Of a stretch of 64,000 bases of DNA, positions 11,601-24,780 are shown in pieces; within the stretch, counting starts at the first letter, position 1; every line of letters starts with the position of its first letter. This stretch comes from Symsagittifera roscoffensis (Eukaryota > Xenacoelomorpha > Acoela > Convolutidae). Under the pieces are notes generated by a model. That model saw only the letters and a list, made by a program, of their open reading frames with translations. It did not search any database and was not told the DNA's origin. Position numbers and translations under genes: made by a program. The DNA is taken from assembly GCF_963678635.1 (NCBI RefSeq), contig NC_087063.1:42668759-42732758 (forward strand), given 5' to 3'.

Positions 11601-12642
11601 TCCTGTGCTATAGAGTTTCTCAAGAGTGCATCTAGTTTGGACTGTATGGCACACGAACTTTCAGCTTGTTCCTTGCTCATTGTATCCATTCTGGTCTCTT
11701 AATTCCACAACTTGTCATTCACGGTGTCGTATCGTTTCTTCATTTCTTCCATATCCTTTTTGATATGCTTCTCTTGCTCGCTCTTTGTCGGTAGTCTCTA
11801 CTTCGTCTGACATCTGTTGTAGCTTTTTTTCCGTGGCCCTTGCCAAGACATAGTAAATATCCAGGTTCTCGTTCTTGTTGTGTCTTATTTCCTTTTTTAG
11901 CTCTTGGCGGCGGTCCTCCTCACTGCACTTTAATTTTTTTGTCTATCTCATTTATCTTTGTCATCAAGTCTCCCAGCTCCACCGAGGTTGTTCTCGTTTC
12001 CTTGGCTCGTTCATCCTCGCTAACTGTTGCTTCTTGCGTGGCTTCTTCCTTTTCTTTCCTCGTTTCCGTCGTTATCGTGGAAACAGTCTCAAAGGTTTTG
12101 CTCTTCTCGGTTACTGCTGTTATCTCCTCCTTCACTTTTGGTTTCATTCCGACCATCGCAGCAATCCTCTCGGTGATTGACGTTCTCTTTGTTTGTGAGT
12201 CGTCTTTCATCGTCTTCTGTGTGTTTGTCACTTCTTCTTCGTTGCCTATTGGTGAGAACTCTATGGTGTTCTTTTTCTGTTCTACTGTTTTTGGCATCGG
12301 TGTTGACTCCATCGTCTTGCGTTCCATCCCGTCTATGCTTTAATCTGGTGTTTCTAGATCAGTCTCTTTTGCTGGTACGCTTTGTTCTTCCATTGTTTTT
12401 TCTTTCGCTTTCTGCTCCTTGTTGCTTCTTGTGCCGAACATATTCACTAAAACATTTTTCCTCATTATACTCGGATTTCTTGGTGTCGGCTTCATTTGCG
12501 TTGTGTTATTGTTCTGCTTAAGTCTTGTTGCCCTTTTTTCAGTTAGTGATACCCTGGGTTTTTGTTCATAATTTTTATATACAATTTTTTTTCTTTCTAC
12601 AATTCTATTTTGTACAAACTCCTGTTCTAATATATAGTTCAA
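11601..12642 (-). pseudogene. Copy A: pre-Gag charged/coiled-coil region
   Basis: Minus-strand frames at 11,920-12,327 and 12,340-12,642 encode Lys/Glu/Thr-rich, low-complexity helical protein. The 11.6-11.9 kb part is broken but retains an IQSKLDALL-like coiled-coil stretch matching the end of the copy B pre-Gag region. The counterpart in B is at 51.04-52.37 kb. No enzyme motif is seen. The first frame begins about 120 bp from the satellite array, so the 5' leader of copy A must lie in or beyond the array. Confidence 0.55.
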
Positions 12643-15600
12643 GTCTGATAAAACCCCTTATTTTATTTAAGAAGAAACCAGTTGAGTTCGTCTCCGCAAT
12701 AGTGGGAAATTTAAGATGTGTTTTTGGTTGTTCTGATCAGGTCTTAGCATTTTTGTTCAAGTGTTGGGACACTGTGAACTATCGCAAGACTTTTCTCAAC
12801 TGTCTTTGGATGTTTGGAACAAGTATTGGCACGCTTCGTTACTGTCCCAGGATTTTTCTGAACTCTCCTACGACCCTTCGCTCAAGTGTTGGGACACTGC
12901 GTACTGTCCCAGGACTTTTCTGAACCCTCCTAGAACCCTTCGTTCAAGTGTTGGGACACTTCGTACTGTCCCAGGACCTTTCTGAACCCTCGTAGGACCC
13001 TTCGCTCAAGTGTTGGAAGTGTTGGGACACTTCGTACTGTCCCAGGACTTTTCTGAACCCTCCTAGGATCCTCTGCTCAAGTGTTGGGAAATTTCATACT
13101 GTACCAGGACTTTTTTGAACACTCCTAGGACCCTTCGCTTAAGCGTTGGGACACTTCGTACTATCCCAGGACCTTTCTGAACCCTGCTTGGACCCATCTC
13201 TCAAGTGTTGGGACAATTCGTGCTGTCCCAGGACTTTTCTGAACCCTCTTAGGAGACTTCGCTCCAGTGTTGGGAAACTTCATACCATCCCAGAACTTTT
13301 CTGGACCCTCCTAGGACCCTTCGCTCAAGTGTTGGGACAGTTCGTACTGTCCCAGGACCTCTCTGAACCCTCCTAGGACCCTTTGCTCAAGTGTTGGGAC
13401 ACTTCGTACTAACCCAGGACTTTTCTGAACCCTCTTAGGAGACTTCGCTCCAGTGTTGGGACACTTCGTTGCTGTCCCAGGACTTTTCTGAACTCTCCTA
13501 GGACCCTTAGCTCAAGTGTTGGGACACTTCGTACTGTCCCAGAACCTTCCTTAACCCTCTTAGGTCCCTTCGCTTAAATGTTGGGTCATTTCGTACCGTC
13601 CCAGAACTTTTTTGAACCCTCCTAGGACCCTTCGCTCCAGTGTTGGGACACTTCCTACTGTCCCAGGACTTTTGTGAACCCTCCTAGGAGACTTCGCTCC
13701 AGTGTTGGGACACTTCGTTGCTGACCCAGGACTTTTCTGAACCCTCCGAGAACCCTTCGCTCAAGTGTTGCGACGTTTAGTTACTGTCCCTGGACTTTTC
13801 TGAACCCTCCTAGGAGACTTCGCTCCAGTGTTGGGACACTTCGTTGTTGTCCCAGGACTTTTCTGAACCCTCATAGGACCTTCGATCAAGTGTTTGGACC
13901 CTTCGTACTGTCCCAGGACCTCTCTGAACCCTCCTAGGACCCTTTGCTCAAGTGTTGGGACACTTCGTACTGTCCCAGGACTTTTCTGAACCCTCTTAGG
14001 AGACTTCGTTCCAGTGTTGGGTCACTTCGTTGCTGTCCCAGGACTTTTCTGAACTCTCCTAGGACCCTTCGCTCAAGTGTTGGGACACTTCGTTGCTGTC
14101 CCAGAACCTTTCTTAACCCTCTTAGGTCCCTTCGCTTAAGTGTTGGGTCATTTCGTACCGTCCCAGAACTTTTTGGAACCCTCCTAGGACCCTTTGCTCT
14201 AGTGTTGGGACACTTCCTAATGTCCCAGGACTTTTCTGAACCCTCCTAGGAGACTTCGCTCCAGTGTTGGGACACTTCGTTGCCGACCCAGGACTTTTCT
14301 GAACCCTCCGGGAACCCTTCGCTCAAGTGTTGCGACGTTTCGTTACTGTCCCTGGACTTTTCTGAACCCTCCTAGAAGACTTCGCTCCAGTGTTGGGACA
14401 CTTCGTTGTTGTCCCAGGACTTTTCTGAACCCTCCTAGGAACTTTGCTCAAGTGTTGGGACTTCTTACTGTCCCAGGACTTTTCTGAACCCTCTTAGGAG
14501 ACTTCGCTCAAGTGTTGGGACACTTCGTACTGTCCCAGGACTTTTCTGAACCCTCCTAGGAGCCTTTCCTCAAGTGTTGGGACACTTCGTACCATCCCAG
14601 GACTTTTCTGAACCCTCCTAGGACCCTCTCCTCAAGCGTTGGGACACTTCCTACTGTCCCAAGACTTTTCTGAACACTCCCAGGACCCTTCGCTCAAGCG
14701 TTGGGACACTTCGTACTATCCCAGGACCTTTCTGAACCCTACTTGGACCCATCTCTTAAGTGTTGGGACACTTCGTACTGTCCCAGGACTTTTCTGAACC
14801 CTCTTAGGAGACTTCGCTCCAGTGTTGGGACACTTCGTTGCTGTCCCAGGACTTTTCTGAATCCTCCTAGGAGCCTTTGCTCAAGTTTTGGGACACTTCG
14901 TACAGTCCCAGGACTTTTCTGAACCCTCCTAGGAGACTTCGCTCCAGTGTTGGGACACTTCGTTGCGGTCGCAGGACTTTTCTGAACTCTCCTAGGACCC
15001 TTCGCTTAAGTGTTGGGTCATTTCGTACCGTCCCAGAACTTTTTTGAACCCTCCTAGGACCCTTTGCTCTAGTGTTGGGACACTTCCTACTGTCCCAGGA
15101 CTTTTCTGAACCCTCCTAGGAGACTTCGCTCCAGTGTTGGGACGTTTCGTTGCTGTCCCAGGACTTTTCTGAACCCTCCGAGAACCCTTCGCTCAAGTGT
15201 TGCGACGTTTCGTTACTGTCCCTGGATTTTTCTGAACCCTCCTAGGAGACTTCACTCCAGTGTTGGGACACTTCTTTGCTGTCCCAGGACTTTTCTGAAC
15301 TCTCCTAGGACCCTTCGCTCAAGTGTTGGGACACTTCGTACTGTCCCAGAACCTTTCTTAACCCTCTTAGGTCCCTTCGCTTAAGTGTTGGGTCATTTCG
15401 TACCATCCCAGAACTTTTTTGAACCCTCCTAGGACCCTTTGCTCTAGTGTTGGGACACTTCCTACTGTCTCAGGACTTTTCTGAACCCTCCTAGGAGACT
15501 TCGCTCCAGTGTTGGGAAACTTCGTTGCTGTCCCAGGACTTTTCTGAACCCTCCGAGAACCCTTCGCTCAAGTGTTGGGACCCTTCGTACTGTCCCAGGA

Positions 15601-17339
15601 CTTTTCTGAACCCCCTTAGGAGACTTCGCTCCAGTGTTGGGACACTTCGTTGCTGTCCCGGGATTTTTCTGAACCCTCCTAGGATCCTTCGCTCAGGTGT
15701 TGGGACACTTCGTACTGTCCCAGGACTTTTTTGAACCCTCCTAGGACCCTTTGCTCTAGTGTTGGGACACTTCCTACTGTCCCAGGACTTTTCTGAACCC
15801 TCCTAGGAGACTTCGCTCCAGTGTTGGGACACTTCGTTGCTGTCCCAGGACTTTTCTGAACCCTCCGAGAACCCTTCGCTCAAGTGTTGCGACGTTTCGT
15901 TACTGTCCCTGGATTTTTCTGAACCCTCCTAGGAGACTTCACTCCAGTGTTGGGACACTTCGTTGCTGTCCCAGGACTTTTTTGAACCCTCCTAGGACCT
16001 TCGCTCAAGTGTTGGGACCCTTCGTACTGTCCCAACACCTCTCTGAACCCTCCTAGGACCCTCTGCTCAAGTTTTGGGACACTTCGTACTGTCCCAGGGC
16101 TTTTCTGAACCCTCTTAGGAGACTTCGCTCCAGTGTTGGGACACTTCTTTGCTGTCCCAGGACTTTTCTGAACTCTCCTAGGACCCTTCGCTCAAGTGTT
16201 GGGACACTTCGTACTGTCCCAGAACCTTTCTTAACCCTCTTAGGTCCCTTCGCTTAAGTGTTGGGTCATTTCGTACCGTCCCAGAACTTTTTTGAACCCT
16301 CCTAGGACCCTTTGCTCTAGTGTTGGGACACTTCCTACTGTCCCAGGACTTTTCTGAACCCTCCTAGGAGACTTCGCTCCAGTGTTGGGATACTTCGTTG
16401 CTGTCCCAGGACTTTTCTGAACCCTCCGAGAACCCTTCGCTCAAGTGTTGGGACCCTTCGTACTGTCCCAGGACTTTTCTGAACCCCCTTAAGCGACTTC
16501 GCTCCAGTGTTGGGACATTTCGTTGCTGTCCCGGGATTTTTCTGAACCCTCCTAGGATCCTTCGCTCAGGTGTTGGGACACTTCGTACTGTCCCAGGACT
16601 TTTTTGAACCCTCCTAGGATCCTTTGCTCTAGTGTTGGGACACTTCCTACTGTCCCAGGATTTTTCTGAACCCTCCTAGGAGACTTCGCTCCAGTCTTGG
16701 GACACTTCGTTGCTGTCCCAGGACTTTTCTGAACACTCCGAGAACCCTTCGCTCAAGTGTTGCGACGTTTCGTTACTGTCCCTGGATTTTTCTGAACCCT
16801 CCTAGGAGACTTCACTCCAGTGTTGGGACACTTCGTTGCTGTCCCAGGACTTTTTTGAACCCTCCTAGGACCTTCGCTCAAGTGTTGAGACCCTTAGTAC
16901 TGTCCCAACACCTCTCTGAACCCTCCTAGGACCCTCTGCTCAAGTTTTGGGACACTTCCTACTGTCCCAGGGCTTTTCTGAACCATCTTAGGAGACTTCG
17001 CTCCAGTGTTGGGACACTTCTTTGCTGTCCCAGGACTTTTCTGAACTCTCCTAGGACCCTTCGCTCAAGTGTTGGGACACTTCGTACTTCCCAGAACCTT
17101 TCTTAACCCTCTTAGGTCCCTTCGCTTAAGTGTTGGGTCATTTCGTACCGTCCCAGAACTTTTTTGAACCCTCCTAGGACCCTTTGCTCTAGTGTTGGGA
17201 CACTTCCTACTATCCCAGGACTTTTCTGAACCCTCCTAGGAGACTTCGCTCCAGTGTTGGGACACTTCGTTGCTGGTCCCAGGACTTTTCTGAACCCTCC
17301 GAGAACCCTTCGCTCAAGTGTTGGGACCCTTCGTACTGT

Positions 17340-18834
17340 CCCAGGACTTTTCTGAACCCCCTTAGGAGACTTCGCTCCAGTGTTGGGACACTTCGTTGCT
17401 GTCCCGGGATTTTTCTGAACCCTCCTAGGATCCTTCGCTCAGGTGTTGGGACACTTCGTACTGTCCCAGGACTTTTCTGAACCCTCCTAGGACCCTTTGC
17501 TCTAGTGTTGGGACACTTCCTACTGTCCCAGGACTTTTCTGAACCCTCCTAAGAGACTTCGCTCCAGTGTTGGGACACTTCGTTGCTGTCCCAGGATTTT
17601 TTGAACCCTCCGAGAACCCTTCGCTCAAGTGTTGCGACTTTTCGTTACCGTCCCTGGATTTTTCTGAACCCTCCTAGGAGACTTCGCTCCAGTGTTGGGA
17701 CACTTCGTTGCTGTCCCAGGACTTTTCTGAACCCTCCTAGGAAAATCGCTCAAGTGTTGCGACCCTTCGTACTGTCCCAGGACCTCTCTGAACCCTCCTA
17801 AGACCCTCTGCTCAAGTGTTGGGACACTTCGTACGGTCCCAGGGCTTTTCTGAACCCTCTTAGGAGACTTCGATCCAGTGTTGGGACACTTCGTTGCTGT
17901 CCCAGGACTTTTCTGAACTCTCCTAGGACCCTTCGCTCAAGTGTTGGGACACTTCGTACTGTCCCAGAACCTTTCTTAACCCTCTTAGGTCCCTTCGCTT
18001 AAGTGTTGGGTCATTTCGTCCCGTCTCAGAACTTTTTTGAACCCTCCTAGGACCCTTTGCTCTAGTGTTGGGACACTTCCTACTGTCCCAGGACTTTTCT
18101 GAACCCCCTTAGGAGACTTCGCTCCAGTGTTGGGACACTTCGTTGCTGTCCCGGGATTTTTCTGAACCCTCCTAGGATCCTTCGCTCAGGTGTTGGGACA
18201 CTTCGTACTGTCCCAGGACTTTTCTGAACCCTCCTAGGACCCTTTGCTCTAGTGTTGGGACACTTCCTACTGTCCCAGGACTTTTCTGAACCCTCCTAAG
18301 AGACTTCGCTCCAGTGTTGGGACACTTCGTTGCTGTCCCAGGATTTTTTGAACCCTCCGAGAACCCTTCGCTCAAGTGTTGCGACTTTTCGTTACCGTCC
18401 CTGGATTTTTCTGAACCCTCCTAGGAGACTTCGCTCCAGTGTTGGGACACTTCGTTGCTGTCCCAGGACTTTTCTGAACCCTCCTAGGAAAATCGCTCAA
18501 GTGTTGCGACCCTTCGTACTGTCCCAGGACCTCTCTGAACCCTCCTAAGACCCTCTGCTCAAGTGTTGGGACACTTCGTACGGTCCCAGGGCTTTTCTGA
18601 ACCCTCTTAGGAGACTTCGATCCAGTGTTGGGACACTTCGTTGCTGTCCCAGGACTTTTCTGAACTCTCCTAGGACCCTTCGCTCAAGTGTTGGGACACT
18701 TCGTACTGTCCCAGAACCTTTCTTAACCCTCTTAGGTCCCTTCGCTTAAGTGTTGGGTCATTTCGTCCCGTCTCAGAACTTTTTTGAACCCTCCTAGGAC
18801 CCTTTGCTCTAGTGTTGGGACACTTCCTACTGTC
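17340..18834. repeat. Higher-order repeat: 2 x 747 bp (12 units)
   Basis: A block of 12 satellite units is duplicated with an exact 747-bp offset. Diagnostic variants recur in step, such as CTCCTAGGAAAATCGCTC and GTTGCGACTTTTCGTTACCG. The two copies look nearly identical, implying a recent block duplication by unequal exchange or replication slippage, or an assembly duplication. Confidence 0.85.
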
Positions 18835-19745
18835 CCAGGACTTTTCTGAACCCTCCTAGGAGACTTCGCTCCAGTGTTGGGACACTTCTTTGCTGTCCCA
18901 GGACTTTTCTGAACCCTCCGAGAACCCTTCGCTCATGTGTTGCGACGTTTCGTTACTGTCCCTGGACTTTTCTGAACCCTCCTAGGAGACTTCGCTCCAG
19001 TGTTGGGACACTTCGTTGTTGTCCCAGGACTTTTCTGAACCCTCCTAGGACCTTCGCTCAAGTGTTGGGACCCTTCGTACTGTCCCAGGACTTTTCTGAA
19101 CCCCCTTAGGAGACTTCGCTCCAGTGTTGGGACACTTCGTTGCTGTCCCGGGATTTTTCTGAACACTCCTAGGATCCTTCGCTCAGGTGTTCGGACACTT
19201 CGTACTGTCCCTGGACTTTTCTGAACCCTCCTAGGACCCTTTGCTTAAGTGTTGGGACACTTCGTACTGTCTCAGGACTTTTCTGAACCCTCTTAGGAGA
19301 CTTCGCTCCAGTGTTCGGACCCTTCGTTGCTGTCCCGGGATTTTTCTGAACTCTCCTAGGACCCTTCGCTCAAGTGTTGGGAAACTTCGTACTGTCCCAG
19401 AACCTTTCTTAACCCTCTTAGGTCCCTTCGCTTAAGTGTTGGGTCATTTCGTACCGTCCGAGAACTTTTTTGAACCCTCCTAGGACCCTTTGCTCTAGTG
19501 TTGGGACACTTCATACTGTCCCAGGACTTTTCTGAACCCTCCTAGGACCCTTTGCTTAAGTGTTGGGACACTTCGTACTGTCCCAGGACTTTTCTGAACC
19601 CTCCTAGGAGACTTCGCTCCAGTGTTGGGACACTTCGTACTGAACCAGAACCTTTCTTAACCCTCTTAGGTCACTTCGCTTAAGTGTTGGGTCACTTCGT
19701 ACCGTCCCAGAACTTTTTTGAACCCTCCTAGGACCCTTTGCTCTA

Positions 19746-22480
19746 GTGTTGGGACACTTCCTACTGTCCCAGGACTTTTCTGAACCCTCCGAGAACCCTT
19801 CGCTCAAGTGTTGGGACCCTTCGTACTGTCCAAGGACTTTTCTGAACCCTCCTAGGAGACTTCGCTCCAGTGTTGGGACACTTCGTTGCTGTCCCAGGAC
19901 TTTTCTGAACCCTCCGAGAACCCTTCGCTCAAGTGTTGGGACCCTTCGTACTGTCCAAGGACTTTTCTGAACCCCCTTAGGAGACTTCGCTCCAGTGTTG
20001 GGACACTTCGTTGCTGTCCCGGGATTTTTCTGAACTCTCCTAGGACCCTTCGCTCAAGTGTTGGGACACTTCGTACTGTCCCAGAACCATTCTTAACCCT
20101 CTTAGGTCCCTTCGCTTAAGTGTTGGGTCATTTCGTACCGTCCCAGAACTTTTTTGAACCCTCCTAGGACCCTTTGCTCTAGTGTTGGGACACTTCGTAC
20201 TGTCCCAGGACTTTTCTGAACCCTCCTAGGACCCTTTGCTTAAGTGTTGGGACACTTCGTACTGTCCCAGGACTTTTCTGAACCCTCCTAGGAGACTTCG
20301 CTCCAGTGTTGGGACTCTTCGTACTGTCCCAGAACCTTTCTTAACCCTCTTAGGTCCCTTCGCTTAAGTTTTGGGTCATTTCGTACCGTCCCAGAACTTT
20401 TTTGAACTCTCCTAGGACCCTTTGCTCTAGTGTTGGGACACTTCCAACTGTCCCAGGACTTTTCTGAACCCTCCTAGGAGATTTCGCTCAAGTGTTGAGA
20501 CCATTCGTACTGTCCCAGGACTTTTCCGAACCCCCTTAGGAGACTTCGCTCCAGTGTTGGGACACTTCGTTGCTGTCCCGGGATTTTTCTGAACCCTCCT
20601 AGGATCCTTCGCTCAGGTGTTGGGACACTTCGTACTGTCCCAGAACCTTTCTTAACCCTCTTAGGTTCCTTCGCTTAAGTTTTGGGTCATTTGGTACCGT
20701 CCCAGGACTTTTTTGAACCCTCCTAGGACCCTTTGCTCTAGTGTTGGGACACTTCCTACTGTCCCAGGACTTTTCTGAACCCTCCGAGAACCCTTCGCTC
20801 AAGTGTTGGGACCCTTCGTACTGTCCAAGGACTTTTCTGAACCCTCCTAGGAGACTTCGCTCCAGTGTTGGCACACTTCGTTGCTGTCCCAGGACTTTTC
20901 TGAACCCTCCGAGAACCCTTCGCTCAAGTGTTGGGACCCTTCGTACTGTCCAAGGACTTTTCTGAACCCCCTTAGGAGACTTCGCTCCAGTGATGGGACA
21001 CTTCGTTGCTGTCCCGGGATTTCTCTGAACTCTCCTAGGACCCTTCGCTCAAGTGTTGGGACACTTCGTACTGTCCCAGAACCTTTCTTAACCCTCTTAG
21101 GTCCCTTCGCTTAAGTGTTGGGTCATTTCGTACCGTCCCAGAACTTTTTTGAACCCTCCTAGGACCCTTTGCTCTAGTGTTGGGACACTTCCTACTGTCC
21201 CAGGACTTTTCTGAACCCTCCGAGAACCCTTCGCTCAAGTGTTGGGACCCTTCGTACTGTCCAAGGACTTTTCTGAACCCTCCTAGGAGACTTCGCTCCA
21301 GTGTTGGGACACTTCGTTGCTGTCCCAGGACTTTTCTGAACCCTCCGAGAACCCTTCGCTCAAGTGTTGGGACCCTTCGTACTGTCCAAGGACTTTTCTG
21401 AACCCCCTTAGGAGCCTTCGCTCCAGTGATGGGACACTTCGTTGCTGTCCCGGGATTTCTCTGAACTCTCCTAGGACCCTTCGCTCAAGTGTTGGGACAC
21501 TTCGTACTGTCCCAGAACCTTTCTTAACCCTCTTAGGTCCCTTCGCTTAAGTGTTGGGTCATTTCGTACCGTCCCAGAACTTTTTTGAACCCTCCTAGGA
21601 CCCTTTGCTCTAGTGTTGGGACACTTCCTACTGTCCCAGGACTTTTCTGAACCCTCCGAGAACCCTTCGCTCAAGTGTTGGGACCCTTCGTACTGTCCAA
21701 GGACTTTTCTGAACCCTCCTAGGAGACTTCGCTCCAGTGTTGGGACACTTCGTTGCTGTCCCAGGACTTTTCTGAACCCTCCGAGAACCCTTCGCTCAAG
21801 TGTTGGGACCCTTCGTACTGTCCAAGGACTTTTCTGAACCCCCTTGGGAGCCTTCGCTCCAGTGTTTGGACACTTCGTTGCTGTCCCGGGATTTTTCTGA
21901 ACTCTCCTAGGACCCTTCGCTCAAGTGTTGGGACACTTCGTACTGTCCCAGAACCTTTCTTAACCCTCTTAGGTCCCTTCGCTTAAGTGTTGGGTCATTT
22001 CGTACCGTCCCAGAACTTTTTTGAACCCTCCTAGGACCCTTTGCTCTAGTGTTGGGACACTTCCTACTGTCCCAGGACTTTTCTGAACCCTCCGAGAACC
22101 CTTCGCTCAAGTGTTGGGACCCTTCGCACTGTCCAAGGACTTTTCTGAACCCTCCTAGGAGACTTCGCTCCAGTGTTGGGACACTTCGTTGCTGTCCCAG
22201 GACTTTTCTGAACCCTCCGAGAACCCTTCGCTCAAGTGTTGGGACCCTTCGTACTGTCCAAGGACTTTTCTGAACCCCCTTAGGAGACTTCGCTCCAGTG
22301 ATGGGACACTTCGTTGCTGTCCCGGGATTTCTCTGAACTCTCCTAGGACCCTTCGCTCAAGTGTTGGGACACTTCGTACTGTCCCAGAACCTTTCGTAAC
22401 CCTCTTAGGTCCCTTCGCTTAAGTGTTGGGTCATTTCGTACCGTCCCAGAACTTTTTTGAACCCTCCTAGGACCCTTTGC
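19746..22480. repeat. Higher-order repeats of 436 bp (7 units) and 995 bp (16 units)
   Basis: Four consecutive 7-unit blocks begin at about 20,741, 21,177, 21,613 and 22,049, each offset by 436 bp, with the same order of unit types. The same starting unit also recurs at 19,746, 995 bp before 20,741, and at 23,044, 995 bp after 22,049. Shorter blocks are thus nested in a longer periodicity. Blocks differ by only a few bases, for example GAGACTTCGCTC versus GAGCCTTCGCTC. Confidence 0.85.
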
Positions 22481-23043
22481 TCTAGTGTTCGGACACTTCG
22501 TACTGTCCCAGGACTTTTCTGAACCCTCCTAGGACCCTTTGCTTAAGTGTTGGGACACTTCGTACTGTCCCAGGACTTTTCTGAACCCTCCTAGGAGACT
22601 TCGCTCCAGTGTTGGGACTCTTCGTACTGTCCCAGAACCTTTCTTAACCCTCTTAGGTCCCTTCGCTTAAGTTTTGGGTCATTTCGTACCGTCCCAGAAC
22701 TTTTTTGAACCCTCCTAGGACCCTTTGCTCTTGTGTTGGGACACTTCCAACTGTTCCAGGACTTTTCTGAACCCTCCTAGGAGACTTCGCTTAAGTGTTG
22801 AGACCATTCGTACTGTCCCAGGACTTTTCCGAACCCCCTTAGGAGACTTCGCTCCAGTGTTGGGACACTTCGTTGCTGTCCCGGGATTTTTCTGAACCCT
22901 CCTAGGATCCTTCGCTCAGGTGTTGGGACACTTCGTACTGTCCCAGAACCTTTCTTAACCCTCTTAGGTCCCTTTGCTTAAGTTTTGGATCATTTCGTAC
23001 CGTCCCAGGACTTTTTTGAACCCTCCTAGGACCCTTTCCTCTA

Positions 23044-24780
23044 GTGTTGGGACACTTCCTACTGTCCCAGGACTTTTCTGAACCCTCCGAGAACCCTTCG
23101 CTCAAGTGTTGGGACCCTTCGTACTGTCCAGGGACTTTTCTGAACCCTCCTAGGAGACTTCGCTCCAGTGTTGGGACACTTCGTTGCTGTCCCAGGACTT
23201 TTCTGAACCCTCCGAGAACCCTTCGCTCAAGTGTTGGGACCCTTCGTACTGTCCAAGGACTTTTCTGAACCCCCTTAGGAGACTTCGCTCCAGTGTTGGG
23301 ACACTTCGTTGCTGTCCCAGGATTTTTCTGAACTCTCCTAGGACCCTTCGCTCAAGTGTTGGGACACTTCGTACTGTCCCAGAACCTTTCTTAACCCTCT
23401 TAGGTCCCTTCGCTTAAGTGTTGGGTCATTTCGTACCGTCCCAGAACTTTTTTGAACCCTCCTAGGACCCTTTGCTCTAGTGTTGGGACACTTCGTACTG
23501 TCCCAGGACTTTTCTGAACCCTCCTAGGACCCTTTGCTTAAGTGTTGGGACAATTCGTACTGTCCCAGGACTTTTCTGAACCCTCCTAGGAGACTTCGCT
23601 CCAGTGTTGGGACTCTTCGTACTGTCCCAGAACCTTTCTTAACCCTCTTAGGTCCCTTCGCTTCAGTTTTGGGTCATTTCGTACCGTCCCAGAACTTTTT
23701 TGAACCCTCCTAGGACCCTTTGCTCTAGTGTTGGGACACTTCCAACTGTCCCAGGACTTTTCTGAACCCTTCTAGGAGATTCGCTCAAGTGTTGGGACCA
23801 TTCGTACTGTCCCAGAACCTTTCTTAACCCTCTTAGGTCCCTTTGCTTAAGTTTTGGATCATTTCGTACCGTCCCAGGACTTTTTTGAACCCTCCTAGGA
23901 CCCTTTCCTCTAGTGTTGGGACACTTCCTACTGTCCCAGGACTTTTCTGAACCCTCCGAGAACCCTTCGCTCAAGTGTTGGGACCCTTCGTACTGTCCAG
24001 GGACTTTTCTGAACCCTCCTAGGAGACTTCGCTCCAGTGTTGGGACACTTCGTTGCTGTCCCAGGACTTTTCTGAACCCTCCGAGAACCCTTCGCTCAAG
24101 TGTTGGGACCCTTCGTACTGTCCAAGGACTTTTCTGAACCCCCTTAGGAGACTTCGCTCCAGTGTTGGGACACTTCGTTGCTGTCCCAGGATTTTTCTGA
24201 ACTCTCCTAGGACCCTTCGCTCAAGTGTTGGGACACTTCGTACTGTCCCAGAACCTTTCTTAACCCTCTTAGGTCCCTTCGCTTAAGTGTTGGGTCATTT
24301 CGTACCGTCCCAGAACTTTTTTGAACCCTCCTAGGACCCTTTGCTCTAGTGTTGGGACACTTCGTACTGTCCCAGGACTTTTCTGAACCCTCCTAGGACC
24401 CTTTGCTTAAGTGTTGGGACAATTCGTACTGTCCCAGGACTTTTCTGAACCCTCCTAGGAGACTTCGCTCCAGTGTTGGGACTCTTCGTACTGTCCCAGA
24501 ACCTTTCTTAACCCTCTTAGGTCCCTTCGCTTCAGTTTTGGGTCATTTCGTACCGTCCCAGAACTTTTTTGAACCCTCCTAGGACCCTTTGCTCTAGTGT
24601 TGGGACACTTCCAACTGTCCCAGGACTTTTCTGAACCCTTCTAGGAGATTCGCTCAAGTGTTGGGACCATTCGTACTGTCCCAGGACTTTTCCGAACCCC
24701 CTTAGGAGACTTCGCTCCAGTGTTGGGACACTTCGTTGCTGTCCCGGGATTTTTCTGAACCCTCCTAGGATCCTTCGCTC
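23044..24780. repeat. Higher-order repeat: 2 x 869 bp (14 units)
   Basis: Fourteen-unit blocks starting near 23,044 and 23,913 match in unit order and in private variants such as GTCCAGGGACTTTTCTG and TTCAGTTTTGGGTC. The 869-bp offset is 14 units. Confidence 0.8.

Noticed and set aside
9078-12343. Several plus-strand frames of 100-167 codons rich in Ser, Phe and Leu
   Set aside because: Antisense shadows of the charged, coiled-coil Gag and pre-Gag regions; hydrophobicity arises from reading Glu/Lys codons in reverse.
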